From contig BSYO01000002.1 in NCBI GenBank assembly GCA_033239525.1, positions 16,278,626 to 16,342,625 of the forward strand: a stretch of DNA of 64,000 nt, given 5' to 3'. The stretch is from Nepenthes gracilis. Its lineage: Eukaryota; Streptophyta; Magnoliopsida; Caryophyllales; Nepenthaceae. Below, piece by piece: positions 10,400-22,194 of the stretch (the first letter of the stretch is position 1; the number at the start of each line of letters is the position of its first letter). A model generated the notes under the pieces. That model made no database searches. It had not been told where the DNA came from and was given only the letters and a program-made list of their open reading frames with translations. Position numbers and translations under genes: made by a program.

Positions 10400-12747
10400 T
10401 TCTTGTTGGCTTCTCGTTCACTGGCTCTGTTGTGGCTTCTGGCGGCATGCATCATTCCTCTGTATTGCACCTGGCTGAAGTGGTGCTGGCCTGGAAACGG
10501 TAGATTTCGCTGGTTGCTGTGTTGTGGTGTAAATCTTGTGGATGGTTACTTTCGTTTGGCTGTTACTTGGGGCCTGATGCTGGTGTATCTTCCTCCAGCC
10601 GGATGATGATTAGGGATCTATCCTTTGGAATCCTGGGCTGTCAACAATGGTGTATGTTGCCATTGCTGTCACCTTAGTGGAGCAGGGTTTAGATTGTTCA
10701 GGTCTTTTGCTGAAGCCTGTGTTGGAAAATACAGATTCATTTTGAGTTTGGCCTACTGTGTGTTCTCCTCCGGTATCAATTGATGCTGTCGGGGGTGCTG
10801 ATCATGCTACGGGCTGCTGAATTGTGCTGCTGAAGGCTTTCGTTGGTACTGGGAGTAGGATTGTGTGGGCTGTTTTGTAGTGTTCGGCAGGTTTTGGTCT
10901 TCACTGTTGCTGATTCTATGGTTGGTTTGTGGTTGGCAATCGGATGCTGAGGGCTTTCAGGGGATTGGTAGCTGGGGTTTTTCTGTATAGGGCCTGGGGC
11001 TGCAGTAGTTGGCATGTATATCTGCCTGGGCGCTGAATAAGGTTATTTGTTCTCCATTGTGATATGTTGGATAGTGTTTTTGCTTCATTGGCTTTGGGGT
11101 AGCTCTCGGCTATTGGCTATCTGGTTTGGTAGATGGGCAGTATCTTTAGTTGTTCATTTCTGATCGTTTCTGCTGCTCGGGGCTTGTGGGCTGTTGGAGT
11201 TTATTCCTCCTGCTGTATTTCCTTCGAGGTCCTGTTGATTGGCGTGGGTGCTTTTATGCTCCATTGGCAACTCTTGATGTTTGGATGCTGCTTTGGTTAG
11301 ATGCTGTACCTGTTGGATTTTTCAGTTAGATGGCGGCCGTCTCTGGTGCATGCTGGTTGCTTTGTCGCGCATTTTTCTGTTTGGGGCTGAACCGGATTGG
11401 TGTATCGCGGATGATGCTGTGATGAACTTCTGGTGGGCTAATGCCCTCTTTGTGGATCTTCTGATGTTCGGGTTGTGGACTGGAGATGATTAAGTTTTTA
11501 GTCCTTCAGTGGTTTTTTTGCCATTTGTGTAGATGCTGTGTGGCATTGTCCTGCTGGATGTGCTACTGAAGCATTCTGGACTCTATATGCTGCTGATCTT
11601 GTGATTCTGGGGATGCTGCCTGTGTATTGCGTCTGTTGCTGTTCTGTTCGGACGGATTGGATGGCTTCTCTGGCAGTTCGCAGGTGCTGGATTGCTCGCA
11701 TGCTTCAATTTGCCCAATTGAAGCTGTAACTGGTTGCTGCATTGATGTAGCTGCTGGCTGTCGTTGCAGCTTGCTTGTCTAGTTCAGATTCACAACGTGA
11801 ATTCTGATGGATGGTGACCCGCCGTTTTTTGTGATGCTGAACTGCTGCCATTTGGATGTCCACCGTGTCCAAGTGGATTTTGCATTGTTTTTGTGGTGCC
11901 TTGGAGCCCAGATGCTGATGAAGTCCATTGTCCTCTGTTTACTGGTTTGAAGCTGGCTTCGATCCAGTATGTTGGGCTGTTGCCTGTTTGATGATGATGT
12001 CGTGACTGGGTTCAATTCTTGTGTTGCTGGTTGCGGCTGAACATCTCGTAGCTCCTCCAATGTTGTTGCTTGTCGTTGATCTTGTTCTGGATTTATGCAC
12101 TGCTGAAGCTGCTGCACTGGTTTATACAGGGTCATTTGCCGTTTTGAACTGTGTCATGGCGTATTCCAGTTTTGCTTGGGTGAGGTTAAGACCTAATTGC
12201 CGATCTGGTTTCAAGAGCTGGTTTGGGTTCGAAATGAATGGTCGATCTCGAATTGCATCCCATATGCCGATCTCATTTGCGGTAGCTTCCGATTTTCCTG
12301 TTTTGGATCTCAGCTGCCGATCTCAAAATCGTGATCGGTTTTGGGCTACTTGCCGGATTCTTTCGCGCATGGGAGCCGGGTTTGGGTGCCAGCCCGGTTC
12401 AGTTTCACAACATATTCTGATGATGGTGATGGTCTGCTGAACTGCCGTTTTGTGGTGCTGTGGGGCCTCGGCCTCTGTTGTTTTGCTGCTATTTTTTTTT
12501 TCACTAGCCGAAGGTGCTGTCTTGCCATATGTTGGCTTTGTTCAAGCTTGTTTACGATGGAATTGTCATATTTTGTCGTTTTCGGTTTAAGTTGTCCTCC
12601 TAGAGGCTTGTTTGTATATTCAAATGTATCGTCCGCTCGGGGTATGCCCTAGCGTATTATGTTTTATCTTCAAGCCAAAATGCTTGGAGATAAACATATT
12701 TTTTTTGTACTATTTTTTCTCCCATTAATCCAAAATTCTTACTTACC
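10400..12747 (+). other. LINE B long 3' region, TGCTG-rich, non-coding
   Basis: This is 2.3 kb without a credible gene. It is enriched in GCTG/TGCTG words on the plus strand, and the ORFs here are short and compositional. It ends in the conserved stem-loop at 12665-12692 and TTACTTACC before the A tail. Confidence 0.6.
12665..12692 (+). other. LINE 3' stem-loop (LINE B)
   Basis: TATCTTCAAGC pairs with GCTTGGAGATA around CAAAAT. The CAAGC/GCTTG stem replaces CCAAGT/ACTTGG of the other copies, so the base pairs are compensated. It lies about 50 nt before the poly(A). Confidence 0.65.
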
Positions 12748-12760
12748 AAAAAAAAAAAAA

Positions 12761-13831
12761 AGGCATTATGCCATTGGGCTTGAGGGTCTGGGGCTGGGCA
12801 GGAGTAGAGTCTGTAGTGGGCTACTGAAGCAGTTTTAGCTCCTGTTTGGTGTTCCTGGTTTATCAGGATTTAAAACTTGATCCCTTAGCTGGGTTATTGG
12901 AGAGTATATTGCTAATTTCTTTGCTGAGAATTAATAATGCTGTTTGGAAATAGTATTATTGTGCCTGGTTGGTGATCAGCTGGTTTGATGTCTGGTTATA
13001 GTGGCATTCTAGTCTGGTTCTTACTATTTTCTTCATTGTTTGAGTAGCTAAGTGCTGTGAAGCTTATGCTGATGCTGTAGCAATCCAAAGGGTGTATCTG
13101 GCCTTGCTGATATGTTGCTGATACTGAGTAGCGGGAAGCAGCTTCTGGGTGATGTGAAATGTTGTAGCTACTCTCTTTGCTGTGTTGTGAAGTATGGAGC
13201 GACGCTGTTATTCCTCCTGCTGGAATGTGCAGAGATGGTGTGATATGATACCTCCTCCTGCAAAATTTTGTTGGTGAATTAGCTGGCAGTGGAAACTGGC
13301 GCTGCCCTGCTGAAGGTAGCTGCTGCTGGAAATGCTAAATCTGGCTCTTGGTGGCTTGCTGATGCTGGTGAGCAGTTGCTTCCGATGTGGTTGCTGGAAT
13401 TGCTGGAATTACAGGAAAACGTCTTGCAGCAATTGAGGTATGTTGGATTCTGTTACAATGAAGACCGACGTCTTCATCGCCCCTTAACCGTGGTGGTTCT
13501 TTTGCCGAGATGCTGTTGATGCTAGGTGATTGTGCTGTGTAAATGGTAAAGAACTGTGATGCCAAAAGTTAGTGGTGATTGCCAAATGGTGCGGTGCAGA
13601 ATTAGTCCCAGCTCCTATTTTGTTTTTCCTAGGCTATCAGCCTTTTCAGCTTGTTTTCTAGTTGTATGATTGGTATTATGTTGTTTCATGACTTGTATCA
13701 TGGTGCTTAAGGGCTGCCCCTGCTACTATGCTCTACCTCCAAGTCGGTATAATACTTGGGTTAGAACATAGGCGTTGTAACTTTCTTTTCTCTTTTAATG
13801 CACTTTACTTTCTTACCAAAAAAAAAAAAAA
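12761..13831 (+). mobile_element. LINE A, 3' part
   Basis: It begins with the second copy of the AGGCATTATGCC duplication and continues with ATTGGGCTTGAGGGTCT, exactly as LINE C does after ORF1. It contains one copy of the roughly 310-bp unit that is duplicated in LINE C, then the stem-loop at 13739-13759 and a CTTACC-A(n) tail to 13831. It holds no coding region. Confidence 0.8.
13739..13759 (+). other. LINE 3' stem-loop (LINE A)
   Basis: CCAAGT-cggtataat-ACTTGG, followed about 55 nt later by CTTACC-A(n). Confidence 0.65.
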
Positions 13832-16240
13832 GAGAGTATATTATTTTGATGGGATTTTTGGGAATATGTTTCAAGTGTGGATAGTTCAACTACATGAATA
13901 GGAGTTGCCCTTATCCCATGGGTCGAACAATTTAGAAGCCTAGAACCTGAAATCGGGGCTTCGCGGTGATGGCACGAAGTATAGAAGTGTCATCCATTGT
14001 GGTGGAAGGTAAAGTTCCCAAATCTTGATATTTTGAAATATGCATGATTTTGGGATATAGAATCGATACTTTATTAAAGTTTTCTAAGCTTATTTGTTTA
14101 TCTAAGGATCGTAAGCATTATATTAGTTATATCAATGTCTATGATATTTTGGGGCTCGTAAATGTGAAGGTTTGGACTGAGTTGACTTGTTTTACGGCAC
14201 TAATCCTCGATATGATATTAGTGATGATTAGTTGGTGGAAGTATTAGGAAATTTGTGCCGTTGTGCCCACAAGCCATGATGGGAATATTTGTCTAAATTA
14301 TCGAACAAATGAGACCATCCCTAACGTTGTTGGAGGTCACTAAGGAATTTAGTTGTGGAAATCTTTGAGGATTTCGTATGAAATTGAAGGGGGCATTGGT
14401 TAGGTTCCATTACGGATGCTTTGGAGCCTTTGGGGTGGTAAGATGAATTGATGAGGTCATTTGTGGATAACTTAGAATTTGGTCTCTCGGGAGATAGATG
14501 GTTGATAAGCGGGCATTGTGAATTAATAGATAATTCGTGAGACCTATTGCAAGGACTTGATAATTTCTATGATTGATCTGCATCCATCGCGTTGTTGATT
14601 ATGGATAATCGAGAATTGTGCCTACGGTAGTCTTCAGAATTAAGATGTAACATTTATCAACTCTGGCGATGTCATCTGGGTTTTGTAGGTTCATTGGCAT
14701 TTCATGAGTCCTATGGATTGGATCTTCCAGTCATGATTAGGTCAATTTCGTGATGACCTCATTGATGAATTCAAGAGAGCATGGGGTATATGCATTCTGT
14801 TAATGATTGTGTCGTGGATTGTGAACGGCAGTTAACCGAATACCCAATTGGGAAAGGTACATGAGTTTACTTTGAGGAAATGCCCTATTGAGCATGTGTC
14901 ATCTTCGGTAGCATGATTTCAAACCCATAGGACTTTAAGCGGTGACCTATTGGGAAGATTGATTTATGTCGCAAACGATTGCAGAGCCGTGAAATGTTTA
15001 GCTTAGAAGTGATTAGCATCCATAGGAATGGAACATAAGAAGGTAGCCTTCAAGGAATTAGTGGTAGATTGTTGACCATAATGTTTGGGTTAACCCCTGA
15101 TGGGTCTAGTGAGTGATAGTAGAATACAATATTTTGAGAAAAGTTAGGATTTTGCTACCCACGCATCATGTTAGGTGGCTACCCTCAAATTAAGTGGGGG
15201 AGGATCCCATATTTTGAAATTGCTTCACCCATAGTCGGGGTTAGTCTATGAGGTCCTTACCATGAGGGTTTATAAATGTTGCTTGTAAGGATAATTATTG
15301 TTCTATGATTCTAAATGTTTGAGGAATTGTGTCATAAAGAAGAAATGAGTATGTCATAATGTGGGCAGTAATTTGAGGACTGTGAAGGTGGATTTCGGCA
15401 TCTTTCAGGAAACTGAATCTATGATCGATAATTGATATCAGAAGTCTTCAGATTTGGTATGGCTTTGATGTTTGATATGGGATGCTTTATTTTTAGTCTT
15501 GGGAGGAAGAATTATATCTGAAGTATTAAGGCATGAAACTATGAAACAAGGAGTATTTATGGTTTTATTTCAGAACGATTAGGATGAGCCACTCATCTCT
15601 ATTATAAATGATGTGTTTGGGTTTAATCAATTGGCTCATTAGTATGCCAATGAGATCTTGAGGTTGCTATATAATTGGGTTTTAAGATTTTGGATGATGG
15701 CCTAAAGTCATATCGAATTCTGGGTGATTGTTACAATTGCAGTTTCCAATTTGGCCATAGTTTGAGGATTTGTGGGCTTTGCCTTTGTGGTATAGATATC
15801 TTGGGACTTTTGTTATAGTTGCTGAATAATTTAGGTGATCTATATGAACCAATGGATGTAGGTTGTAAGAAGATCTTGAATTCACAAATAAATAATTAGA
15901 TAGAATAGCGGAAGTGTGTGTGGACTCACAACTTCCATAATTCTCCGGATATAATTAAGAGGGTAAGAGTGGATGACCATGTATTTCAAGGATATGTAGG
16001 TAGTTGCCGATTAGTTGATAAATCACCCATTCTTGTTAACATGGATTATGTATTTTTAGGATATGTCAGTTTATAAGCATACCAACTAAATAATGAGGAT
16101 ATAAAGTATTTTGACTTTGATGTTTGATTGTGATATAAGATTTATGCCATAATCTTAGTTAAACTTGATCAGAGAATTTTGGGCGTTACATTAAATTAGA
16201 TATGGTGGTGAATTTCAAATGGATATTCGCAGTTAAATTA
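13832..16240 (+). other. Non-coding interior of pol-less LTR element (LARD-like)
   Basis: This is 2.4 kb without a supported ORF. It is homologous, on the opposite strand, to 48355-49985. For example, the stretch near 15555-15655 (TTTCAGAACGATTAGGATGAGCC..., GGTTTAATCAATTGGCTCAT, GCCAATGAGATCT) matches the reverse complement of about 49135-49250. Two insertions with unrelated flanks sharing a non-coding interior next to a polypurine tract imply a non-autonomous family. No gag or pol remnant is readable. Confidence 0.65.
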
Positions 16241-16335
16241 GATATGCGTCTAGAGAGAGAAGCTCTCTCTTCTCTCTAGGGCTTCGTTTTTTTCAAATTT
16301 CGCCTTTGCTGTTTCCCGGCATTGGCGGCGCCAGA

Positions 16336-16351
16336 GCCGGCCATGGCCGGC
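16336..16351. other. 16-bp perfect palindrome in LINE C 5' UTR
   Basis: GCCGGCCATGGCCGGC is a perfect inverted repeat containing an ATG, upstream of ORF1 and within a G+C-rich 5' UTR patch. Confidence 0.6.
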
Positions 16352-16422
16352 CTCCTGGGAGCTCGTCCTGGATCCCTCCAAGATTCCGCCCCCCTTCTCT
16401 ACCCGTTTGCCCTTCAGAATAG

Positions 16423-18333
16423 GTAGTCCTGCCCACTTCGACCGATTTCTCTCTCCGAACAGAAGTCCTCACGCTTGCTTCTTCTCCCTCGCTTGCTGAG
16501 GGCGGTATCAGTTCATCCTGTCCCGTGAAAGTGCCGGATGCGAACCTCTCCTCCTGGTTTGATATAGTCCAAAACAGTGGTAAAAGCTCATTCCCTATTC
16601 TGAAATTCTTCCCTCCACAGAGAGTGGATGGCGATGTTGCTTGTATCTCTCCTCCCCCTGAAGTGATCCAACAAAGTAAGGAAGTCTGGAAGACTACGTT
16701 ACTTGGTTACTTCTCTGGAAAAGCCTTGCACTTCAAATCTATTGTCTACATTGCACAACGGATTTGGCAACAATTTGGCATCTATCATATTGCAGAGAGT
16801 GCAAATGGTTTCTTTCTATTTCGATTCTCTTCTGATGTAAACTTAGAAGAGGTTTTGGCCAGAGGCCCGTGGACATTTAGAGGTAAATCCTTACTTCTCA
16901 AACGTTAGCTACCGGGTATGCCATTGGCTAAAGAGACTTTCAATTCTCTCCCGGTTTGGATAAAATTAAGGAACGTCCTTGCTGAATACTGGACCCCTCT
17001 AGGGCTCTGTTGGATCAGCAGCGCGGTGGGTAAACCAATTCATCTTGATGCATTCACGGCCAAGATGGACCGTTTGCATTATGCTCGGGTTTACGTTGAA
17101 GTCAAGACTGATGCGGTTCTCCCCTCTGAAATTTTCTTAAGTAGATCTGCAAGTGAGGCGGAGCCGTTTGTTGAAGTGGAGGTTGAATTACCTGGTAATC
17201 GGGCTAGGGGAGGACATAGCTCTACCCTGGGTCACTCCTGCCCCCAGGGTAGAGATTTGGAGTCCAAAGGGACTCCTGTCACTCCTTCCACGGACAAGCC
17301 AATTGAAATTCAGCAGACTGGACCAGGAAACGTGGTCCTAGTGGACGTTGGCCCCAAGTTGGCTCCTTGCCCTTCTGGATTTGACAGAGTTGAGAGGAAA
17401 AATGTCCCTCAAGTTTTTATGCCTATGATCAACCACTATCCACAGGATGGTTTGGGTGAGGATGGGATGTCTTCAGTCCCCCGTGTCATCCTTGATCCAA
17501 CCCCTTATGTGCTTCCATTGAACTTTCAGTTGTATGACAGGCCTCTTGCTGATGCAGAGTCAATTAATTCTCTTGCTCCCTCTTCTTCCCCCAGCCCTCA
17601 CGCAGGCCCTGCTGATTAGCTAAGAAAAGCTCCTGGCATTGCTTACCATGAAAGGAGACTATTTTCATTTGCCGAGGTGTTGAGATGTGGTCTGGATGCT
17701 GCTTCTGAGGGAATTTTGGGTGCTGGTGCTGTCCCTATATCCATTTGGCCGATTTCTGATGCAAACCATATGGAAGCTCTTGGACCAGAGGCTGCTTCTA
17801 TTATGTTGAAACTGCCTTTTCCAGATTGTGTTGCGGCAGCTGTGGACTCTGTCCCCTCGTGCTTGCCACTAGAACTGGGGTCTGTAGAAGACCCTGCTAT
17901 TGATTCTACTCTCAGCCCCCTTGATGCCCAGGTTTCCCATCATGATTTAACTCCTGCTTTAGAAGTTGATATTGATAATACTCCCAACTCTATCTCTCGT
18001 ATCTCAAGGAAGTATTCCTTGGATACCTCCAGCAATGTGGCGCCTGAATCTATTAGCCCCAGAGGCTCTTTAGCTGATTTTTGAGTGGGCCAGACTGCAA
18101 ACGTTTCCGGGGTGAAATATTCCAGCGCCAAGGATGTGATTGCTATGCAAAATGGTCCATGGAAGCCAGCAAAGTCCCGCAGACAGAGAAAGTCTGCATC
18201 CAAAACTCCACGGGATCCTCCGGCACATAGCCTTTTGCCGATTGGGCTTGAGGGTCTAGGGACGGGAAGAAATAGAGGCCTCTCTTGGCTGGGCTCTGAT
18301 ACCTCTGATAATCGTTGCTGGGTCTGCCAGTGA
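16423..18333 (+). pseudogene. LINE C ORF1 (DUF4283), three nonsense codons
   Basis: One frame can be read from just after a stop at 16420-16422 to a stop at about 18333. It is interrupted by TAG at 16906-16908 (expected Trp of the KRWLPG motif), TAG at 17617-17619 and TGA at 18082-18084, with no frameshift. The DUF4283 motifs are SPPPEVIQQSKEVWKTTLLG, LHFKSIVYIAQRIWQQF, ESANGFFLFRFSS, LARGPWTFRGKSLLLKR, LPVWIKLRNVLAEYWTPLG and GKPIHLDAFTAKMDRLHYAR. A long acidic, Pro/Ser-rich tail ends with a basic patch (KSRRQRKSASKTPR). No in-frame ATG is seen near the expected start. About 600 codons is normal for this protein. Confidence 0.8.
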
Positions 18334-18656
18334 TGGACCTTTGGCCTGAACTATGGGCAGTGTGCTGTCCTGAAGCAGTTTGGAACCCTTTTCTGTATTG
18401 GATTACTGAATTATAACTCCTGTTTTATGTTCCTATTTATCAGGATTTTGAACTTGTTTTCTTGGCTGGGCTCTGGGAGAGTATCTTGCAAATTTCCTTG
18501 TTGAGATTTGTTAATGCTGAATGGAAATAGTGTTATTATGCCTCGTTGGTGATTAGTCAATTGTCAGTTTCTAATGGCATTCCTGGCTAGGTATTGCTAT
18601 TTTTCTTCATTGATTGAGCAGCTAAATGCTGAGAAAATTTTGCTAATGGTGCAGTA

Positions 18657-19300
18657 GGCCAAATAACTGGCCCTGCTAACATGCTCCTATTTCTAAGTCA
18701 AGGGAGCAGAAGCTGGAAAGGTTGCAGAATCTATTTTGATGTGTTATGAAGTATGGTATATTTCCATGTGTCCGATACCTCCTACTGGATTGTGTTGTGA
18801 TGGTATGATATGATACCTCATTCTGTAATTTTTGTTGTTGATTTTGCTAGGGGTGGAAATTGGCGATGCCCTGCTGAAGGTTGATGCTGCTGGAAATGTT
18901 GATTCTAGCTCTTGGCAGCTTGTTGATGCTGGAGAGCAGCTGCCCCCAATGTGGTGCTGGGCTGAGATCCTTATGGTGCTGGTGTTACAGGCTAATTAAC
19001 TGACCCTGTTTGATATGCTTTTGTTCTGAGTCAAGGGCCATTTTGCTGTGTTGTGAAGAATGGTATAATGCCATGTGTCCGATACCTCCTGCTGGTTTGT
19101 GTTGTGATGGGATGATATGATATCTCTTTCTGCAAATTTTGTTGGAGATTTTGCTGGGGGTGGAAATTGGCGCTACCCCGCTGAAGGTTGATGCTGCTGG
19201 AAATCCTGATACTGGCTTTTGGTGGCTTGCTGATGCTGGAGAGCAGTTGATCCCAATGTGGTGCTGGGCTGAGTTGCTGATGGTGCCGATGTCAGTACTA
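18657..19300 (+). repeat. Tandem duplication of about 307-330 bp in LINE C 3' region
   Basis: Two units start near 18657 (GGCCAAATAACTGGCCC) and 18989 (GGCTAATTAACTGACCC). The block CATGTGTCCGATACCTCCT recurs exactly 307 bp apart, and GGTGGAAATTGGCG...CTGAAGGTTGATGCTGCTGG is shared. LINE A carries a single unit (about 13100-13400). Confidence 0.8.
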
Positions 19301-19909
19301 TGTCAATGTATTGGTCCATTGCCCGAGATGCTGCATATGGGGTGCTGTCCCTGATCTTTACCATGGCCTGAGGTGTATGCAATTTTTTCCTGTTAAAGAC
19401 TAAGATGACAGTGACTACTTTAGATGCCGGGTGTGGCCCTGCTATTGTAAGATGATACTAGGAATGCTGAAACTGGCGCATGGCGGCTTGCGGTGCGGTG
19501 AGCAGATGCTCTTGATGTGGGTACTGTGTGAAATCTGCTAGTACCAGCTTGGTGTGGATGGCCTGCTGAAATGCTAGAATTGTTGGAAAATCAATTTGCA
19601 GGATTCATGGTCTTATGGATTCTGCTACTGTGAAGACCAATGTCTTCATCGCTTTTCAACCAATATGGTCCTTAGCCGAGATGTTGCAGGTGCCGAGGTG
19701 ACTTTGCTATGCAGACGGTAAAGAACCATGATGCCATAAGGGACTGGTGATTGTATTATGGTGTGGTGCTGAATTTTTTTTAGCTCCTGTTTGTTTTCCT
19801 TGCCTTTTAGAATTTTCAAGATGATTTCTAGTTTTTATGATTGGTATTATGTTATTTCAAGACTTGCATCTTGGTGGCAATGGGCTACCCCTACTACTAT
19901 GCTCTTCCT

Positions 19910-19930
19910 CCAAGTCGGTATAACACTTGG
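19910..19930 (+). other. LINE 3' stem-loop (LINE C, first end)
   Basis: CCAAGT-cggtataac-ACTTGG, followed by TTACTTACC-A(n) at about 19979-19997. Confidence 0.65.
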
Positions 19931-19989
19931 ACTAGAACATAGGTGTTGTAACTTTCTTTTCCTTTTTAATGCACTTTATTTACTTACCA

Positions 19990-20149
19990 AAAAAAAAGAA
20001 GACACGAGACTTGCTTTTTAGTTCTTAATTTGGTGTTCGGGGTTAGCTCTCGCGTTTATGACTTTATTCCAAGTCGGAAAAATATTTGGAGTTAAATTAT
20101 AGGTTGTATAAATTTTTTTTTAATACAATTTAATTACTTACCAAAAAAA
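19990..20149 (+). mobile_element. Second LINE 3' end fused behind LINE C
   Basis: About 150 bp carries its own stem-loop (20069-20089, CCAAGT...ATTTGG) and TTACTTACC-A(7) end. The target duplication flanking LINE C closes after this second tail, so both 3' ends arrived together or this piece landed in the first A tail. Confidence 0.6.
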
Positions 20150-20537
20150 TTATTCGTAGTTAAAAAATTAATCAAAGTTACACAATAGAAATAAGGTAAA
20201 CCCATATATTTTAAGGTCTAATATAAGGTCCTGAATGAATGATTATTCTTAGGCTAGGCGTAAATTGGAGCAACATTATTAACTATTTAAGGTTTTAAGC
20301 TAAGTCGGAGTAGTTAATAAGTTTGGTTTGCTTTCAAACTTGGTAGATTTAGAATTCTGATAGAACGAACTAGGTAATAAAAACAGAACGATTCAAATGC
20401 TTAAGATCTTCTGGGATAAACATTTAACCGAGGAGTGACTTTGGAACACTAGGAAGGAACTGGAAAGATTACGTCCGATTAAGGAATTTCAGGGTTCGTT
20501 AAATTTTCAGGACGAAATTTTTATAAGTGGGGGAGAA
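20150..20537 (+). other. 3' end of pol-less element interior with polypurine tract
   Basis: The stretch ends with GGACGAAATTTTTATAAG and the polypurine tract AAGTGGGGGAGAA (20525-20537) immediately before the LTR start TGTGACATCCC. This is the usual plant Gypsy 3' configuration. No protein is encoded just upstream, unlike 31554-32100. Confidence 0.8.
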
Positions 20538-21272
20538 TGTGACATCCCGAAATATTTTTTATCCGATTAAATTGAGATAATGTATTATATTCAGTAATTT
20601 TGGATAATTTGGGTGTGATAGAAAATTAATTTAATATTATAAAAATTTTGGAAAAATAATTGGATTTGTTGGGCCGATGTTCGGAGTGTGCCCGTTCGAT
20701 CGCTCGGGTATTCATTCAAATTTCAGGATTAAAAGAAAACGTAATATATATATATATATATATATAATAATAATAACAAATGAAAACAGAGAAGCAGGAA
20801 GAATCAAGAGCGAAGGCGTCGGAAAGGGTTCGGGGGAGAGAAAGAGAGGGGGGAGAACGGTGCAGGTGCCGGCATTGGCAGCGCATGGGTTAGCAGCAGT
20901 TGGCAATGGCCGTGCATGGCGGTGGCCGGCTGGCGTGGCAAGTGGAGCAGCGGCAGCAGCCGCGGAGCCTGGCGAGAGGAGGATGTGCGCAAAGGAGAAG
21001 AGGAGAAAATGGAGGCCTTTGGGTCCAATTCCGAGCTCGAGGTAATTGGAGAAAACGTAGAGCACGTTGAGGCAAGTGTTTTCATACTCACTATTTGTTC
21101 TCTCTCAATTTTTATTCGTTTTTCATCGGATATTTTCGTCTTAATACTCACCCAAAACATGAAAAATATATTACCCATGCTTAGTGATCAATAAATATGT
21201 AGTTTATTGTCCGTTTTGATCCCTGATTCATCCGAATGGATTTCGCTAAACCCTAACCCCACATCCAATTGG

Positions 21273-22179
21273 AGGTGTCGTAGTCCCCATAATGCTGCTG
21301 GCTGAAGCTAGTGCCTTCACATAGCTGATAACTCTGGCTGTGAGTGTTGACTATGGTGAAGTTATGTATCAAATTCTGCGATGCTGGTTCTCTTGCTTCC
21401 CCTTTAGCAGTTGTTGCCTAAAATAAAGCTAGGTCTTTGCTTTCGTTTAGTTATCTAGTGTTAAGTGATGCCGTATGATGATCGAGGAGATCCTCCAGCT
21501 GAAAATAGCTTGATATAGAGCTGTAATCCTATCTCTTGCTAGCCGGGTTGCTGATGCTGCAGTGAGCCTTGTTGATCCCCTTGGAGTTGGGCTGCTGACT
21601 TTTGCTGGAACCCAGCATACTCAATGACAAATAACGATACTCTTATCGGCTGCTGATTTCAAGTGTGAGTATTGAAGGTGTGATGCAGTTTCTTTTTTTG
21701 CTGAATAGTGGTGTGCGGCTATGAGTTTGGACTGGTTTACCTTCCGTGGTGCTGAAGTGATTCGGAGCTGTGGCAGGCTACAGAGCTGTCCATGGACTTG
21801 CTGATGCCCAGCTGGCTGCTGAACATGTGATGTTGCAGCGTCTAATGTATTTTGGCCCATGATGTGGTGGACTAATATGCATTGACTCAATTGTTGATTA
21901 TGGCAGCCTGATGATTTTGTTGGTGGCTCCCGGTTGGCTGTCAATCAACCATCCGGATAGGTGTTGTTTTGTGGCCGGTTCAGATGTCATCAACCATAGC
22001 TGGTTTTTTTTCCTTGTTGTTTTTCTATTGGACTCATGAATTGTTTCATGGTAGCGCTTGAGGAATGCCCCATCATTTATGCTCGATCCCCAGGTCGGCA
22101 AAACACTTGGTGTTAGAACATAATTTATTGTACTTTCTTTTATTATTAATTCAAATTAATTACTTACCAAAAAAAACCT
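21273..22179 (+). mobile_element. 5'-truncated LINE in the 3' LTR
   Basis: It is about 0.9 kb of TGCTG-rich LINE 3' region with stem-loop CCAGGT...ACTTGG (22090-22110) and TTACTTACC-A(n) at its end. It is flanked by an imperfect duplication, CACATCCAATTGG (21260-21272) and CACCTCCAATTCGG (22180-22193). It has no coding content. Confidence 0.8.
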
Positions 22180-22194
22180 CACCTCCAATTCGGG

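Larger units (their letters stand above)
4421..12760 (+). mobile_element. LINE B, full-length-looking L1-clade LINE nested in LINE A
   Basis: The element is bounded by the 12-bp target duplication AGGCATTATGCC at 4409-4420 and 12761-12772 and ends in TTACTTACC plus poly(A) at 12739-12760. The order is a short 5' UTR, ORF1 (4504-6591), ORF2 (about 6592-10200), low-complexity T/A tracts, and a 2.3-kb TGCTG-rich 3' region. At 8.34 kb it is long for a plant LINE because of that 3' region. ORF1 is open but ORF2 has several frameshifts, so the copy is dead although not very old. It sits exactly where LINE A passes from ORF1 to 3' region. Confidence 0.9.
16241..20149 (+). mobile_element. LINE C, ORF1-only L1-clade LINE with two 3' ends
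   Basis: An imperfect target duplication lies at 16223-16240 (ATATTCGCAGTTAAATTA) and 20150-20170 (TTATTCGTAGTTAAAAAATT...). The 5' UTR begins with CT/GA-rich sequence near 16250. ORF1 follows, then directly the 3' region; there is no endonuclease or reverse transcriptase. Two LINE-type 3' ends follow each other, with A tails near 19988 and 20143. LINE A has the same ORF1-to-3'-region junction, so the ORF2-less form seems to have retrotransposed as such. Confidence 0.75.

Noticed and set aside
10397..13565. ORFs in LINE 3' regions
   Set aside because: TGCTG-rich composition yields Leu/Cys/Trp-rich frames; they are not conserved between LINE copies.
20677..21194. Overlapping ORFs up to 124 codons on both strands
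   Set aside because: They come from G+C-rich U3 and an (AT)n run; the same region of the solo LTR (26829-27344) gives different frames.
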